A DNA stretch of 64,000 nucleotides from Lacrimispora celerecrescens. GTDB taxonomy: Bacteria > Bacillota > Clostridia > Lachnospirales > Lachnospiraceae. Where the stretch lies: NCBI RefSeq assembly GCF_000732605.1, contig NZ_JPME01000003.1:62151-126150 (forward strand), given 5' to 3'. Shown piece by piece: positions 1-9,061 of this stretch. Both the position numbers and the translations under genes were made by a program. A model generated the notes under the pieces. It saw only the letters and a program-made list of their open reading frames with translations, searched no databases and had not been told where the DNA came from. The first letter of the stretch is position 1, and every line of letters begins with the position of its first letter.

Positions 1-57
1 CAGGCATACCTCTATGCCCGGAAAACATGGGCAGGGAAGAGGAAAGGAGAGACATAC

Positions 58-1191
58 ATGGCAGGATCAACACTGGGGACAATATGGAAGGTAACAACCT
101 GGGGGGAATCTCATGGAAAGGCCATCGGCGTCGTGCTGGACGGCTGCCCGGCGGGTCTTAAACTGGAGGAGGCAGATATCCAGGAATACTTAGACCGGAG
201 AAAACCGGGGCAGAGCAAATTTACCACAAAGCGCCAGGAGGCCGATCAGGTGGAGATCCTGTCCGGGGTCTTTGAAGGAAAGACAACCGGGACTCCCATT
301 TCCATGGTGATCTGGAATACGGACCAGCGCTCCAGGGATTACGGAAACTTAATGGAGGTCTATCGTCCGGGCCATGCAGATTTTTCTTTTGATGAAAAAT
401 ATGGGATCAGGGATTACCGGGGTGGCGGCCGTTCCTCCGGAAGGGAGACCATTGGAAGGGTGGCGGCCGGCGCTGTTGCCGCCTGTTTCTTAAAGAGTCT
501 GGGAATTACCGTGACTGCTTACACCAGATCTGTTGGGCCTTATGAAGTAAAGGCAGAACAGTTCAGCATAAAAGAACGGGATAATAACAGCCTTTTCATG
601 CCTGATAAGGAAACCGCGGCTCTTGCCTGCGAATACTTAGAAGAGATGATGGGAAAGCTGGATTCTGTAGGAGGCGTGGTGGAATGCGTCATTGACGGCG
701 TTCCAGCCGGTATCGGCGATCCGGTATTTGAAAAATATGATGCAGCTCTTGCCAAAGCGGTCATGTCCATCGGAGCAGTCAAAGGCTTTGAAATCGGAGA
801 TGGCTTTGATGCTGCACGTGCACTGGGATCCCAGAATAATGATGGCTTTTGTCAGGGACTTAATAAGGAGGTGGAGAAGATCACCAACCACGCAGGTGGT
901 ATTCTTGGAGGAATCAGTGATGGTTCCCAGGTGGTCCTCCGCGCAGCCTTTAAGCCCACGCCGTCTGTGGCACAGTCCCAGAAAACTGTGACGCGACTGG
1001 GTGAGGAAACAGAGATTCAGATCAAAGGGCGCCATGACCCCATTATTGTTCCGCGGGCAGTGGTGGTAGTGGAAGCCATGGCAGCGCTAACCACGGCGGA
1101 CTTACTGCTTGCCAACATGGCTTCCAGAATGGACAGGATCCTTGCCTTTTATGGCCGGCCGGCGGCTGGGGACGTGGAAGGAAGCTTATAA
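58..1191 (+). CDS. aroC: Chorismate synthase
   Basis: Catalyses the last shikimate-pathway step, 5-enolpyruvylshikimate-3-phosphate to chorismate, using reduced FMN as cofactor; cytosolic. The 377-residue length is normal for the family. Visible signatures are GESHGKAIG at about residues 16-24, the Arg/Gly-rich phosphate and flavin block starting RDYRGGGRSSGR at residue 118, and HDPIIVPRAV at about 326. The start is set by AAGGAGA at 44-50, seven bases upstream of the ATG. Its promoter is not in the window. A hairpin terminator follows directly, so it is probably the last gene of its unit. Identification is secure from the motifs. Confidence 0.97.
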   Translation: MAGSTLGTIWKVTTWGESHGKAIGVVLDGCPAGLKLEEADIQEYLDRRKPGQSKFTTKRQEADQVEILSGVFEGKTTGTPISMVIWNTDQRSRDYGNLMEVYRPGHADFSFDEKYGIRDYRGGGRSSGRETIGRVAAGAVAACFLKSLGITVTAYTRSVGPYEVKAEQFSIKERDNNSLFMPDKETAALACEYLEEMMGKLDSVGGVVECVIDGVPAGIGDPVFEKYDAALAKAVMSIGAVKGFEIGDGFDAARALGSQNNDGFCQGLNKEVEKITNHAGGILGGISDGSQVVLRAAFKPTPSVAQSQKTVTRLGEETEIQIKGRHDPIIVPRAVVVVEAMAALTTADLLLANMASRMDRILAFYGRPAAGDVEGSL

Positions 1192-1201
1192 ACTTGATAA
1201 A

Positions 1202-1240
1202 ATCCGGCATTTATGATATGTTAAATGCCGGATATATTTT
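1202..1240 (+). terminator. Rho-independent terminator after aroC
   Basis: A 12-bp perfect stem (1202-1213 with 1222-1233, core ATCCGGCATTTA) with an 8-base loop is followed by an AT-rich tail ending in TTTT. Confidence 0.8.
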
Positions 1241-1310
1241 GCGCAAGCAATGAACTGAACAAATAAGCCTGCAGCTTGGCAGGCGATGACTAAGTGACAG
1301 GAGAATGACG

Positions 1311-1757
1311 ATGAAGATTGCAATGGGAAATGACCATACGGCCATAGAAATGAAGAATTCCATCAAGGAATTTGTAGAGAGCAAGGGATATGAGGTAATC
1401 GACTTTGGAACCAATTCCACAGAAAGCTGTGATTATCCGGAGTATGGTGAAAAGGTAGGACGCGCCGTTGCAGACGGAAAAGCTGATCTGGGAATTGCCA
1501 TCTGCGGAACCGGTGTGGGAATTTCCCTTGCCTGCAACAAGGTTAGGGGAATCCGGGCCTGTGTCTGCAGCGAACCCTATACTGCAAAGCTTTCCAGAAT
1601 GCACAATGATTCCAATGTGCTCTGCTTTGGGGCCCGTGTCGTCGGCCAGGAGATGGCAAAGATGATTACAGAAGAATGGCTGGATGCAGAGTATGAGGGC
1701 GGAAGACATCAGCGCCGTGTAGATATGGTGATGGATATCGAAAAAAGAAACGAATAA
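1311..1757 (+). CDS. rpiB: Ribose-5-phosphate isomerase B
   Basis: RpiB/LacA/LacB-family isomerase interconverting ribose-5-phosphate and ribulose-5-phosphate in the pentose phosphate pathway. At 148 residues it has the usual length. Diagnostic features are the N-terminal MGNDHTA with the substrate-binding Asp-His, Cys65 in ICGTGVG (the catalytic base position of E. coli RpiB), and the HNDSNVL block near residue 100. An ATG at 1305 lies one base from the AGGAG (1299-1303), so the ATG at 1311 with seven-base spacing is the likely start. An allose-6-phosphate or galactose-6-phosphate isomerase role cannot be excluded from sequence alone. It is followed closely by a beta-hydroxyacid dehydrogenase and the two are probably cotranscribed. 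Confidence 0.92.
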   Translation: MKIAMGNDHTAIEMKNSIKEFVESKGYEVIDFGTNSTESCDYPEYGEKVGRAVADGKADLGIAICGTGVGISLACNKVRGIRACVCSEPYTAKLSRMHNDSNVLCFGARVVGQEMAKMITEEWLDAEYEGGRHQRRVDMVMDIEKRNE

Positions 1758-1781
1758 AATTGTATTGGGAAGGGGTAACTT

Positions 1782-2645
1782 ATGAAAAAGATCGGATTTA
1801 TCGGAATTGGAATTATGGGAAAGTCCATGGTGCGCAATTTAATGAAGGCCGGATATGAGGTGGCGGTATACTCAAGAACCAAAAGCAAGGCAGAAGATGT
1901 CCTTTCAGAAGGTGCTATATGGTGTGAAGATGTGAAGACCTGCTCCAAAGGCAGGGATGCAGTCATCACCATCGTTGGGTATCCGCAGGATGTGGAAGAA
2001 GTCTATTTTGGGGAAAATGGGATTATCGCAAACGCAGACAGAGGTACCTGCTTGATTGATATGACTACCACCAGCCCTAAGCTTGCAGTACGGATTTATG
2101 AAGAAGCAAGTCAGGCTGGGTTAAAGGCCTTAGATGCCCCTGTGACAGGGGGAGATACCGGTGCAAGGGAAGGTACCCTTACCATACTGGCAGGAGGAGA
2201 CAGAGACATCTTTGATAGTTGCCTCCCAGTTTTTGAGGCAATGGGAAAGGCCATTAAGTATGAAGGAAAGGCCGGAAACGGACAGCATACCAAAATGTGT
2301 AATCAGATCGCCATTGCAGGAGCCCTTTCCGGTGTCTGCGAGGCAATGGTCTATGCAAAGGCCAATGGTCTTGACGTAGGTACCATGGTGGATTCCATCG
2401 CTACAGGTGCGGCCGGAAGTACCCAGTTAAATGCAATGGCTCCCAGGATCCTATCCGGGGACTTTACCCCGGGATTTTTCATCAAGCATTTTATCAAAGA
2501 TATGAAGCTTGCGGCCGAGGAGGCAGAAGGCACCGGTATCCGGCTAGGGGTGCTTGATCACGTCCTTTCCATGTATGAATCCATGGCTGCTTCTGGTCAT
2601 GAAGATGAGGGAACACAAGCTTTGGTCAAATATTACCAATGGTAA
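1782..2645 (+). CDS. NAD(P)-dependent beta-hydroxyacid dehydrogenase (3-hydroxyisobutyrate / tartronate semialdehyde reductase family)
   Basis: A 287-residue member of the 3-hydroxyisobutyrate dehydrogenase superfamily. It shows the N-terminal Rossmann motif GFIGIGIMG (residues 5-13), the substrate-binding block DAPVTGGDTGAREGT around residues 113-127, and the catalytic-lysine region GNGQHTKMCNQ near 166-176. The family includes 3-hydroxyisobutyrate dehydrogenase, tartronate semialdehyde reductase (GarR) and succinic semialdehyde reductases. The exact substrate cannot be read from the sequence. It lies 24 bp after rpiB with a GGAAGGGG ribosome site, suggesting an rpiB-dehydrogenase pair in sugar or sugar-acid metabolism. 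A terminator shared with the convergent signal peptidase gene follows. Confidence 0.85.
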   Translation: MKKIGFIGIGIMGKSMVRNLMKAGYEVAVYSRTKSKAEDVLSEGAIWCEDVKTCSKGRDAVITIVGYPQDVEEVYFGENGIIANADRGTCLIDMTTTSPKLAVRIYEEASQAGLKALDAPVTGGDTGAREGTLTILAGGDRDIFDSCLPVFEAMGKAIKYEGKAGNGQHTKMCNQIAIAGALSGVCEAMVYAKANGLDVGTMVDSIATGAAGSTQLNAMAPRILSGDFTPGFFIKHFIKDMKLAAEEAEGTGIRLGVLDHVLSMYESMAASGHEDEGTQALVKYYQW

Positions 2646-2654
2646 AAGAAATAT

Positions 2655-2696
2655 AAAACGCAGGCGGAGTAGTAGCTCCAGCCTGCGTTTTTCTTA
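2655..2696. terminator. Bidirectional terminator between dehydrogenase and lepB
   Basis: The arms 2656-2665 (AAACGCAGGC) and 2681-2690 form a GC-rich stem flanked by an A-run on the left and a T-run on the right. It can therefore serve both converging genes. Confidence 0.8.
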
Positions 2697-3260
2697 TTCA
2701 ATCTTTTTTATGGAAGGGAAATAACGGAACAGGACTTTCGCGATGATCTTGTCCTTTTCCACGAATTTATGTTTCCACCTTCTGGCATCTGCGGAGAAAT
2801 TCCGGTTGTCTCCAAGCATGAAGTAACAGTTCTCCGGCACTTCATAATGGGCGTCAGGCTCCGGTTCCATTGGCTCCGGAAGATAAGGCTCTTCAAGAGG
2901 CGTATCGGAATTGTTGATATAAACTTTTCCGTTCCGGATATCGATGATGTCGCCGGGAAGGCCGATGACACGTTTTACGTAATAGGTTTTTCCGGTAGGG
3001 TCATCAGGGAAATGGAAGATGGCTATATCTCCTCGCTTCGGATCACCAAAATAATAGGACAGCCTGGAGCCAATGACCCGGTCTCCTGTCATAATGGTCT
3101 TTTCCATGGATCCGCTTGGGACCCTGCTGTTTGCAATGATGAAATTATTAAGTAAAAATGCAATGACAGCGGCAGTTATGATGATCTTGATCCAACTGAT
3201 GATTTCTTCCCTCCAGCTGAACGGTTCCCGTTCTTTTGGCATGTTATCGTTTTTTTTCAT
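2694..3260 (-). CDS. lepB: Signal peptidase I
   Basis: Type I signal peptidase that removes signal peptides from exported proteins at the outer face of the membrane. The 188-residue protein has one N-terminal membrane helix (about residues 20-43). The catalytic Ser51 is in SGSM and the general-base Lys96 is in YVKRVIGLPGD, giving the Ser/Lys dyad of the S26 family. Box E, GDNRNFSADAR, is near the C terminus; the usual Ser-Asp-Ser-Arg is here Phe-Ser-Ala-Asp-Ala-Arg, a mild variant. The frame opens further upstream, but the ATG at 3260 is preferred because an AAGAGAG-type site lies just before it. Convergent with the dehydrogenase gene. Confidence 0.93.
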   Translation of the reverse strand: MKKNDNMPKEREPFSWREEIISWIKIIITAAVIAFLLNNFIIANSRVPSGSMEKTIMTGDRVIGSRLSYYFGDPKRGDIAIFHFPDDPTGKTYYVKRVIGLPGDIIDIRNGKVYINNSDTPLEEPYLPEPMEPEPDAHYEVPENCYFMLGDNRNFSADARRWKHKFVEKDKIIAKVLFRYFPSIKKIE

Positions 3261-3438
3261 ATGATCTCTCTTCTTTTCCTTCATGATGGTTCCAATACAG
3301 AGTTTAAATGAGATTGATTTATAACGCAAGGGGTTTTACAAAATGGTAAGAAAATATTCACAATTACTCTACGGATTGTCCATAAAATCATGATATCATA
3401 ATTTCAGATAAAAAAATCACACCAGGGGGAGCCGGATT

Positions 3439-4488
3439 ATGGGAGGGAAAAGCCGGAATCAGGATTGGGGGCTTATTGCAGCTTCTGCATTCATGTTTGC
3501 AGTTTCATCGCTGCTTCAGATACTGGCAAGAAAGGTTCCTGGTTTTGGGGACTGGTATGCCAGGCGGGTTTACCGGTTTATGGTAGGAAGCATTGGAAGG
3601 CTGTCAGGGGGATTTCCCTTTGCTCTTGTGGAGGCCGTCACCTACCTGCTTATTGTGTACGTTGTTTTCTACGTCTTCATCCACCGTAAGGAGGGGAAGA
3701 AGATCCTCATAAGAGCCGTGTTTCTCGTTACCGGCCTTTTTTTACTATTTACGATTAATTGTGGTATTAACTATTACAGGAAGCCGTTTTCCAGCTATTC
3801 AGGGTTGGATATGAGAAAGTCTTCCATAGAGGAACTGGAGAGCCTTTGCCTAAAGCTTACAGATGACATAAACCGGATGTGCGCAGAAGGCATAGCAAAA
3901 GAAATGAACTTAAAAAGCCTGGAAAAGGAAAGCGTAAAGGCTATGAAAAGGTTGGGGGAGGCTTATCCGGAGCTGGCAGGCTATTACCCGCATCCAAAGC
4001 CCCTCTTATGGTCTTACTTCTTTTCCGTCCAGCAGCTTTGCGGCCAGTATTCCCCTTTTACGATTGAGGCCACTTATAACCGGTCCATGCCGGATTACAA
4101 CATTCCCCATACTGTCTGCCATGAACTGTCTCACCTAAGAGGGTTCATGAGAGAGGATGAGGCTAACTTCATTGGTTATCTGGCCTGCATTGGCTCTGAG
4201 GATGATGGGTTCCGCTACAGCGGATACTTAACCGGCTGGGTTTATGCCACCAATGCCCTGGCAAAGGCAGACCGGGTGGCATACGCTGAAATCTGCGGAC
4301 AGCTTAGTGAAAAGGCATGGGATGATTTAAGATACAACAATGAATTCTGGGGGAAATATGAGGGGAAGACTGCCGAGGTTTCCAACCGGATGAATGATAC
4401 TTATTTAAAGCTCAACAGCCAGTCGGATGGGGTCAACAGTTATGGCAGAATGGTTGATTTAATGCTGGCGTATGCAAGGCTTAAATAA
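3439..4488 (+). CDS. DUF3810 family membrane protein with HExxH motif
   Basis: A 349-residue protein of the DUF3810 family, function unknown. It has about three hydrophobic N-terminal segments (roughly residues 8-30, 55-80 and 90-110), followed by an extracytoplasmic or cytosolic domain. That domain carries HELSH at residues 228-232 and glutamates at 239 and 241, the layout of a gluzincin-like zinc metalloprotease (two His plus a downstream Glu). Peptidase activity is inferred from this motif only. GGGGGAG precedes the ATG. It is flanked by the divergent lepB and downstream glgB, which has its own promoter, so it appears monocistronic. Confidence 0.75.
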   Translation: MGGKSRNQDWGLIAASAFMFAVSSLLQILARKVPGFGDWYARRVYRFMVGSIGRLSGGFPFALVEAVTYLLIVYVVFYVFIHRKEGKKILIRAVFLVTGLFLLFTINCGINYYRKPFSSYSGLDMRKSSIEELESLCLKLTDDINRMCAEGIAKEMNLKSLEKESVKAMKRLGEAYPELAGYYPHPKPLLWSYFFSVQQLCGQYSPFTIEATYNRSMPDYNIPHTVCHELSHLRGFMREDEANFIGYLACIGSEDDGFRYSGYLTGWVYATNALAKADRVAYAEICGQLSEKAWDDLRYNNEFWGKYEGKTAEVSNRMNDTYLKLNSQSDGVNSYGRMVDLMLAYARLK

Positions 4489-4508
4489 GTGCAATTCCTG
4501 GCTGACTC

Positions 4509-4537
4509 TTGAAAATTACTAGACCTGGTGATAAAAT
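4509..4537 (+). promoter_or_regulatory. Sigma-A type promoter of glgB
   Basis: TTGAAA (4509-4514) and TAAAAT (4532-4537) are separated by exactly 17 bp, with AGGAGGAG and the glgB start 20-34 bases further on. Confidence 0.6.
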
Positions 4538-4570
4538 ATTTCCATAAAGAGGGACCAGGAGGAGTCATGT

Positions 4571-6883
4571 ATGGATGGAAAATTGTATGATTTGATGGAT
4601 TGGGCCGGCATTGAAGAGATTGTATATTCAGAAGCAGCGAATCCCCACGAGATTCTGGGCCCGCACGTAACAGAGCAGGGGCTGCTTATCCAGGCATTTA
4701 TTCCTACGGCAGAATCGGTGATTGTCCGTTTTAGGGAAAGCGGTAAGGAATACTCCATGGAGCTTGCGGATGAAGCCGGTTTTTTTGCGGCTCTCATACC
4801 ATGCAAAACTGCAGCAGCTTATACCCTGTTGGTTACTTACGATAATGGGACATCAGAAGAATGTCTGGATCCCTATTCCTTTTCAGCCTTTTATAAGTCG
4901 GAAGACATCAAAAAGTTTGAATCCGGAATTCACTACAGCATCTATGAAAAAATGGGGGCGCACCCCATGTCTGCAGGTGGAGCGGAAGGGGTATACTTTT
5001 CCGTGTGGGCTCCCTGTGCCATGCGTGTCAGTGTGGTTGGGGACTTTAACCTGTGGGATGGCAGGCGCCACCAGATGAGGAGGCTGGGGGATTCCGGTAT
5101 TTTTGAATTGTTTATTCCCGGCTTAAAGACTGGAGCGATATATAAGTATGAGATAAAGCATCAAAACGGGACTCCCCAGCTTAAAAGCGATCCCTACGCG
5201 AATTACTGTAAGCTGCGTCCCAATAATGCTTCCGTTGTTTGGGATATTAACCAGTATTCCTGGAATGACCAGGAATGGATGAAAAAGAGGACAGGGGCTG
5301 ATTACAAACAAAATCCCATGTCCATTTATGAGGTGCATTTAGGCTCCTGGCTCCGGAAGGAAGTGGAGCTTGACGAAAGCGGAGCGGCCGTCGTTGGCTC
5401 TGAATTCTATAATTACCGTGAAATTGCAGAGAAGCTGGCAGAATACGTAAAGGATATGGGTTACACCCATGTGGAGCTTCTTCCCATCATGGAGCATCCC
5501 TTAGATGCCTCCTGGGGATATCAGGTGACCGGGTATTATGCGCCCACCAGCCGTTACGGTACGCCGGATGATTTTATGTATTTCATGGATTATATGCATA
5601 AACAGGGCATCGGCGTGATTTTAGATTGGGTTCCGGCTCATTTTCCCAGGGACAGCTTTGGACTCGCCAGTTTTGACGGAACCTGCGTATATGAGCATAA
5701 GGACCCAAGACAAGGGGCGCATCCCCATTGGGGGACGTTGATTTATAATTACGGCAGGCCAGGCGTCAGTAACTTCCTGATTGCCAATGCTCTTTTCTGG
5801 GCGGACAAGTACCATGCGGATGGAATCCGTATGGATGCGGTGGCTTCCATGCTCTACTTAGATTATGGCAAAAACCCGGGGGAATGGATTCCCAATATTT
5901 ACGGCGGCCATGAAAACCTGGAAGCGGTTGAGTTCCTGAAACATTTGAATTCCATATTCAAGGGCCGAAAGGATGGGGCGGTTATGATTGCGGAGGAATC
6001 CACGGCATGGCCCCGGATCACGGCTGATGTAAAGAGTGAAGGATTGGGCTTTGACTATAAATGGAATATGGGCTGGATGAATGATTTCACTGGATATATG
6101 CAATATGATCCTTATTTCAGAAAACATCATTATGGCGAGATGACCTCCAGCATGCTTTATGCGTACAGTGAAGATTTTATCCTTGTATTCTCCCACGATG
6201 AGGTGGTCCATGGAAAAGGTTCCATGTTTGGCAAGATGTCTGGAGAAACTCTGGAGGAAAAGGCGGCGAATTTAAAAGCAGCCTACGGCTTTATGATGGG
6301 ACATCCCGGTAAAAAGCTTTTGTTTATGGGTCAGGATTTTGCGCAGATCAGCGAATGGAATGAAAATAAAAGTCTTGACTGGGAGATCCTAAAGTACCCC
6401 CTTCATAAGCAGACACAGGATTACGTAAAGGCCTTGAACCATCTTTATAAGTGTCAGCCGGCTTTGTACCAGCTGGATTATGATCCGGACGGCTTTGAGT
6501 GGGTGGAATGCACGGACTCCAAAGACAGCATCGTAGTCTTTTTAAGAAAAACAAAGAAAAAGGAGGAGACGCTTCTCTTCCTATGCAATTTTGATACGAT
6601 GTGCCACGAAAAATACCCGGTAGGGGTTCCCTTTGAAGGAAAATATAAAGAAATATTAAACAGTGATGACAAGGCTTTCGGAGGGCAGGGCCGGGTAAAT
6701 TCACGGGTAAAAGTCTCTAAGAAAAAAGAGGCGGATGAAAGGCCGGATTCCATGGAAATAACCGTGGCTCCCTTAAGCACCATAGTCTTTACCTGTACCC
6801 CTGTAAAAAAGTTGCCGGTTTTGGCAGGGAAGAAGACCAGGAAGCCCGCATATACTGAAAAGGCAAAGGTTGAAAGAAAATAA
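4571..6883 (+). CDS. glgB: 1,4-alpha-glucan branching enzyme
   Basis: GH13 glycogen branching enzyme: cuts alpha-1,4 glucan chains and re-attaches them through alpha-1,6 bonds. The 770-residue protein begins with two tandem N-terminal beta-sandwich domains (about residues 15-105 and 115-215, the second CBM48-like). The catalytic barrel follows, with DASWGYQVTGYYAP near 310, the nucleophile Asp422 in GIRMDAV, the acid/base Glu475 in MIAEEST and FSHDEVVHGKGS near 540. The C terminus carries a Lys-rich tail of about 25 residues that is unusual for the family. AGGAGGAG at 4557-4564 fixes the start. No other glycogen synthesis gene is nearby. Identification is secure. Confidence 0.96.
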   Translation: MDGKLYDLMDWAGIEEIVYSEAANPHEILGPHVTEQGLLIQAFIPTAESVIVRFRESGKEYSMELADEAGFFAALIPCKTAAAYTLLVTYDNGTSEECLDPYSFSAFYKSEDIKKFESGIHYSIYEKMGAHPMSAGGAEGVYFSVWAPCAMRVSVVGDFNLWDGRRHQMRRLGDSGIFELFIPGLKTGAIYKYEIKHQNGTPQLKSDPYANYCKLRPNNASVVWDINQYSWNDQEWMKKRTGADYKQNPMSIYEVHLGSWLRKEVELDESGAAVVGSEFYNYREIAEKLAEYVKDMGYTHVELLPIMEHPLDASWGYQVTGYYAPTSRYGTPDDFMYFMDYMHKQGIGVILDWVPAHFPRDSFGLASFDGTCVYEHKDPRQGAHPHWGTLIYNYGRPGVSNFLIANALFWADKYHADGIRMDAVASMLYLDYGKNPGEWIPNIYGGHENLEAVEFLKHLNSIFKGRKDGAVMIAEESTAWPRITADVKSEGLGFDYKWNMGWMNDFTGYMQYDPYFRKHHYGEMTSSMLYAYSEDFILVFSHDEVVHGKGSMFGKMSGETLEEKAANLKAAYGFMMGHPGKKLLFMGQDFAQISEWNENKSLDWEILKYPLHKQTQDYVKALNHLYKCQPALYQLDYDPDGFEWVECTDSKDSIVVFLRKTKKKEETLLFLCNFDTMCHEKYPVGVPFEGKYKEILNSDDKAFGGQGRVNSRVKVSKKKEADERPDSMEITVAPLSTIVFTCTPVKKLPVLAGKKTRKPAYTEKAKVERK

Positions 6884-6925
6884 TTTGATTTATTAATACA
6901 TAAAAAAGGATCAGGAGGTTATGAA

Positions 6926-7867
6926 ATGATATTCAATATGGTTTCCAGTGTACTTCTGGGAGAACCCCTGGGAGACGGTGTACTTCCGGGAGAGTCCCTG
7001 GCAGATTTGCAGCAGGAGGTACAGGAAAACTTAAACCAGTTAAGGCCCAATGTCGTGCTGGAAACCTTAAAGGGCTGGGCTCCCGGGCTCATAGCGTTCG
7101 GGATAAAGCTTCTCATTGCCCTGGTGATTTTTTTCGTTGGCTCCAGGATTATTAAGTTCTTCAATCGTATGCTGAACCGCTCTTTTAAGAGGGTGGATAT
7201 GGAGGTCAGCTTAAGAAAGTTTCTGCTGTCCGTTTTAAACGCCGTCATGTATTGCCTGCTGGCTTTTATCGTAGCAGGACAGATTGGCGTGAATTCGGCT
7301 TCTATCGTAGCTTTGCTGGGATCCGCAAGTATTGCCGTGGGTCTGGCAGTTCAGGGAAGCCTGGCTAATTTTGCAGGCGGGGTTCTCATCCTTCTCATGA
7401 AGCCATTCCGTGTAGGGGATTATATCGTATCCAGGGATGGAGAAGGTACGGTCCGTACCATTGGACTGGTGTATACTGTATTAAACACAGGAGATAATAA
7501 GCAGGTGGTCATTCCCAATGGAACCCTATCCAATTCCCCCCTTACCAATGTGACCGCCATGGATAAGAGGCGGTTGGATGTTCTGGTGGGGATCGGATAT
7601 CATTCGGATCTAAAGAAGGCAAAGGAAGTTTTGGATAACATTTTTCGCAGCCAGAAGGGGATTTTATTAGAGGAACCCATAGATATTTTTGTCAGCGACT
7701 TAACGGAAAATGCCGTTACCATCGGAGGCAGGGGCTGGACCGCCTTAGACGATTACTGGCCGGCCAGGTGGGAGATCTTAGAAAAGATAAAGCTGGAATT
7801 TGAAGCTGCAGGAATTGAGATTCCCTATAGCCGGATGGAGGTGCAGGTAGAGGACCGTCATTCCTGA
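6926..7867 (+). CDS. mscS: Small-conductance mechanosensitive channel (MscS family)
   Basis: A 313-residue MscS-type channel that opens under membrane tension to release solutes in hypo-osmotic shock. An amphipathic N-terminal stretch (to about residue 50) is followed by three hydrophobic helices. The third is the Gly/Ala-rich pore helix (ASIAVGLAVQGSLANFAGG, about 130-148), then the beta domain motif PFRVGDYIV and QVVIPNGTLSNSPLTN typical of the family. AGGAGG at 6913-6918 lies seven bases before the ATG at 6926; the nearer ATG at 6921 reads ATG AAA TGA and cannot start the protein. It lies 42 bp behind glgB and is possibly cotranscribed with it. Confidence 0.93.
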   Translation: MIFNMVSSVLLGEPLGDGVLPGESLADLQQEVQENLNQLRPNVVLETLKGWAPGLIAFGIKLLIALVIFFVGSRIIKFFNRMLNRSFKRVDMEVSLRKFLLSVLNAVMYCLLAFIVAGQIGVNSASIVALLGSASIAVGLAVQGSLANFAGGVLILLMKPFRVGDYIVSRDGEGTVRTIGLVYTVLNTGDNKQVVIPNGTLSNSPLTNVTAMDKRRLDVLVGIGYHSDLKKAKEVLDNIFRSQKGILLEEPIDIFVSDLTENAVTIGGRGWTALDDYWPARWEILEKIKLEFEAAGIEIPYSRMEVQVEDRHS

Positions 7868-7905
7868 TATAAAAGAGGTATTTTAAAGCTATCATGAAAA
7901 TAACG

Positions 7906-7956
7906 AAGAGCACTGGAGGTCAGATATAACATTGTCTGACATCCAGTGCTCTTTCT
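7906..7956. terminator. Hairpin terminator between mscS and the SIMPL gene
   Basis: A 12-bp stem AAGAGCACTGGA (7906-7917) pairs with 7942-7953 and encloses an inner TCAGA/TCTGA stem. The T-tract on either side is short, but the position between convergent genes supports a terminator role. Confidence 0.6.
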
Positions 7957-7992
7957 AAAGGAGATTCCAAAAGACTGGAGCATCTCTTTATT

Positions 7993-8742
7993 TTATTTTA
8001 CCCGGAAGGTCACAGTTACCTGAGCTTCTACCCCGATCTGACCTGGTTCCACAACCACGGATTTGGCTCCGGCTGCGGCATCTTCCTTAACTGCAGTGGA
8101 GTACCGGATATTCGGATAGGAATTCATTTCTTCAATGTGAGCGATCCCATCCAGGGTGACTCCGCTGGCAGCAGCAATTGCCTCTGCCTTAACCTTGGCG
8201 GCTTCAACAGCCTTCTTAAGGGCTTCCCTATAGTTTTCATCGTATTTGCTGGAAAGATAGTTTACGCTGTCAATGCAGTTAATACCTGCTTCCACGCTGG
8301 AAGAAAGCATGGTGCCCACCTGGTCAATCGGAAGGTCGGAAACGGTAATGCTTGTGCGCATCTGATATCCGGTGATCTGCTGGCCGGTATTGTTCCAGTC
8401 ATACATTGGTTCAAGACCGTAGCTTGAGGTCTGGATGGATTTTTCGTCAATGCCGGAATTCTTCAAAAATTCGATGACACTGCTTGTATCTTTGCTATTA
8501 TTCTCCTGGCAGGCTTTGGGATCTCCGGCCTGAGAGAGCACTGCAAAATTGACCTGTGCCATATCGGGAACCACCTTTACTCCCTCTGTGCTGCTTACCT
8601 GTATGGTATTGGTATTTACGTTGCTGATGGTAGTTAGATTAGCTCCGGGAACGGAAGCTGTCCCTGTTTGGGCGCATGCAGTCATGCTTAGCACGGTTGC
8701 GGCTATCAGAGCGGCAGCCAGCGGCTTATTCATTTTTCTCAT
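7993..8742 (-). CDS. SIMPL-domain (DUF541) lipoprotein
   Basis: A 249-residue secreted protein. Residues 1-22 form a lipoprotein signal with the lipobox MTAC (Cys23), followed by a Ser/Thr/Asn-rich linker and one SIMPL domain (about residues 45-249). That is the family of E. coli YggE and the eukaryotic SIMPL protein, whose bacterial members form ring-shaped oligomers and have been linked to oxidative stress. The molecular function here is unknown. AGGAGG eight bases before the ATG at 8742 supports the start. Convergent with mscS and divergent from the maltodextrin operon. Confidence 0.85.
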   Translation of the reverse strand: MRKMNKPLAAALIAATVLSMTACAQTGTASVPGANLTTISNVNTNTIQVSSTEGVKVVPDMAQVNFAVLSQAGDPKACQENNSKDTSSVIEFLKNSGIDEKSIQTSSYGLEPMYDWNNTGQQITGYQMRTSITVSDLPIDQVGTMLSSSVEAGINCIDSVNYLSSKYDENYREALKKAVEAAKVKAEAIAAASGVTLDGIAHIEEMNSYPNIRYSTAVKEDAAAGAKSVVVEPGQIGVEAQVTVTFRVK

Positions 8743-8991
8743 AAATATTTCCTCCTTTTCATATTTTATATTCTACAGGAAAAATTTAGAAATTAGTATT
8801 TCTTTTCCCTTAACATTTAAGTCAAATTTCGTAGGTTTTAATTACGAAAATCTGACTATGGAAAAAAGTGGACATAAGGAATAAAAAACAATGGAAGAAG
8901 GCAAAATAAGGGACGCAAATTGTGAAAAGTGCCTAGAAAAAGAAACGAAAATGTAATGGTTTAACGAAAAAAGAAAATTTGGCTAAATCTA

Positions 8992-9020
8992 TTGCATTTT
9001 TTTGTGCAATGTGTTATCTT
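8992..9020 (+). promoter_or_regulatory. Sigma-A type promoter of the maltodextrin operon
   Basis: TTGCAT (8992-8997) and TATCTT (9015-9020) are separated by 17 bp, which predicts transcription from about 9027. Two operator-like sites lie directly downstream at 9038-9061. The rest of the gap 8743-9210 shows no other gene. Confidence 0.6.
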
Positions 9021-9037
9021 ATAGCCATAGGGCTATT

Positions 9038-9061
9038 GGAAACGTTACCGATATCGTTACC
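9038..9061 (+). promoter_or_regulatory. Tandem LacI-type operator-like sites
   Basis: Two adjacent 12-bp sites each contain CGTTACC (9043-9049 and 9055-9061). The first, GGAAACGTTACC, is a near-perfect palindrome with the central CG typical of LacI-family operators. They sit just downstream of the predicted start of transcription, as expected for repression, and the operon ends with a LacI gene. The first site also resembles a catabolite cre element but lacks several consensus bases. Confidence 0.5.
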
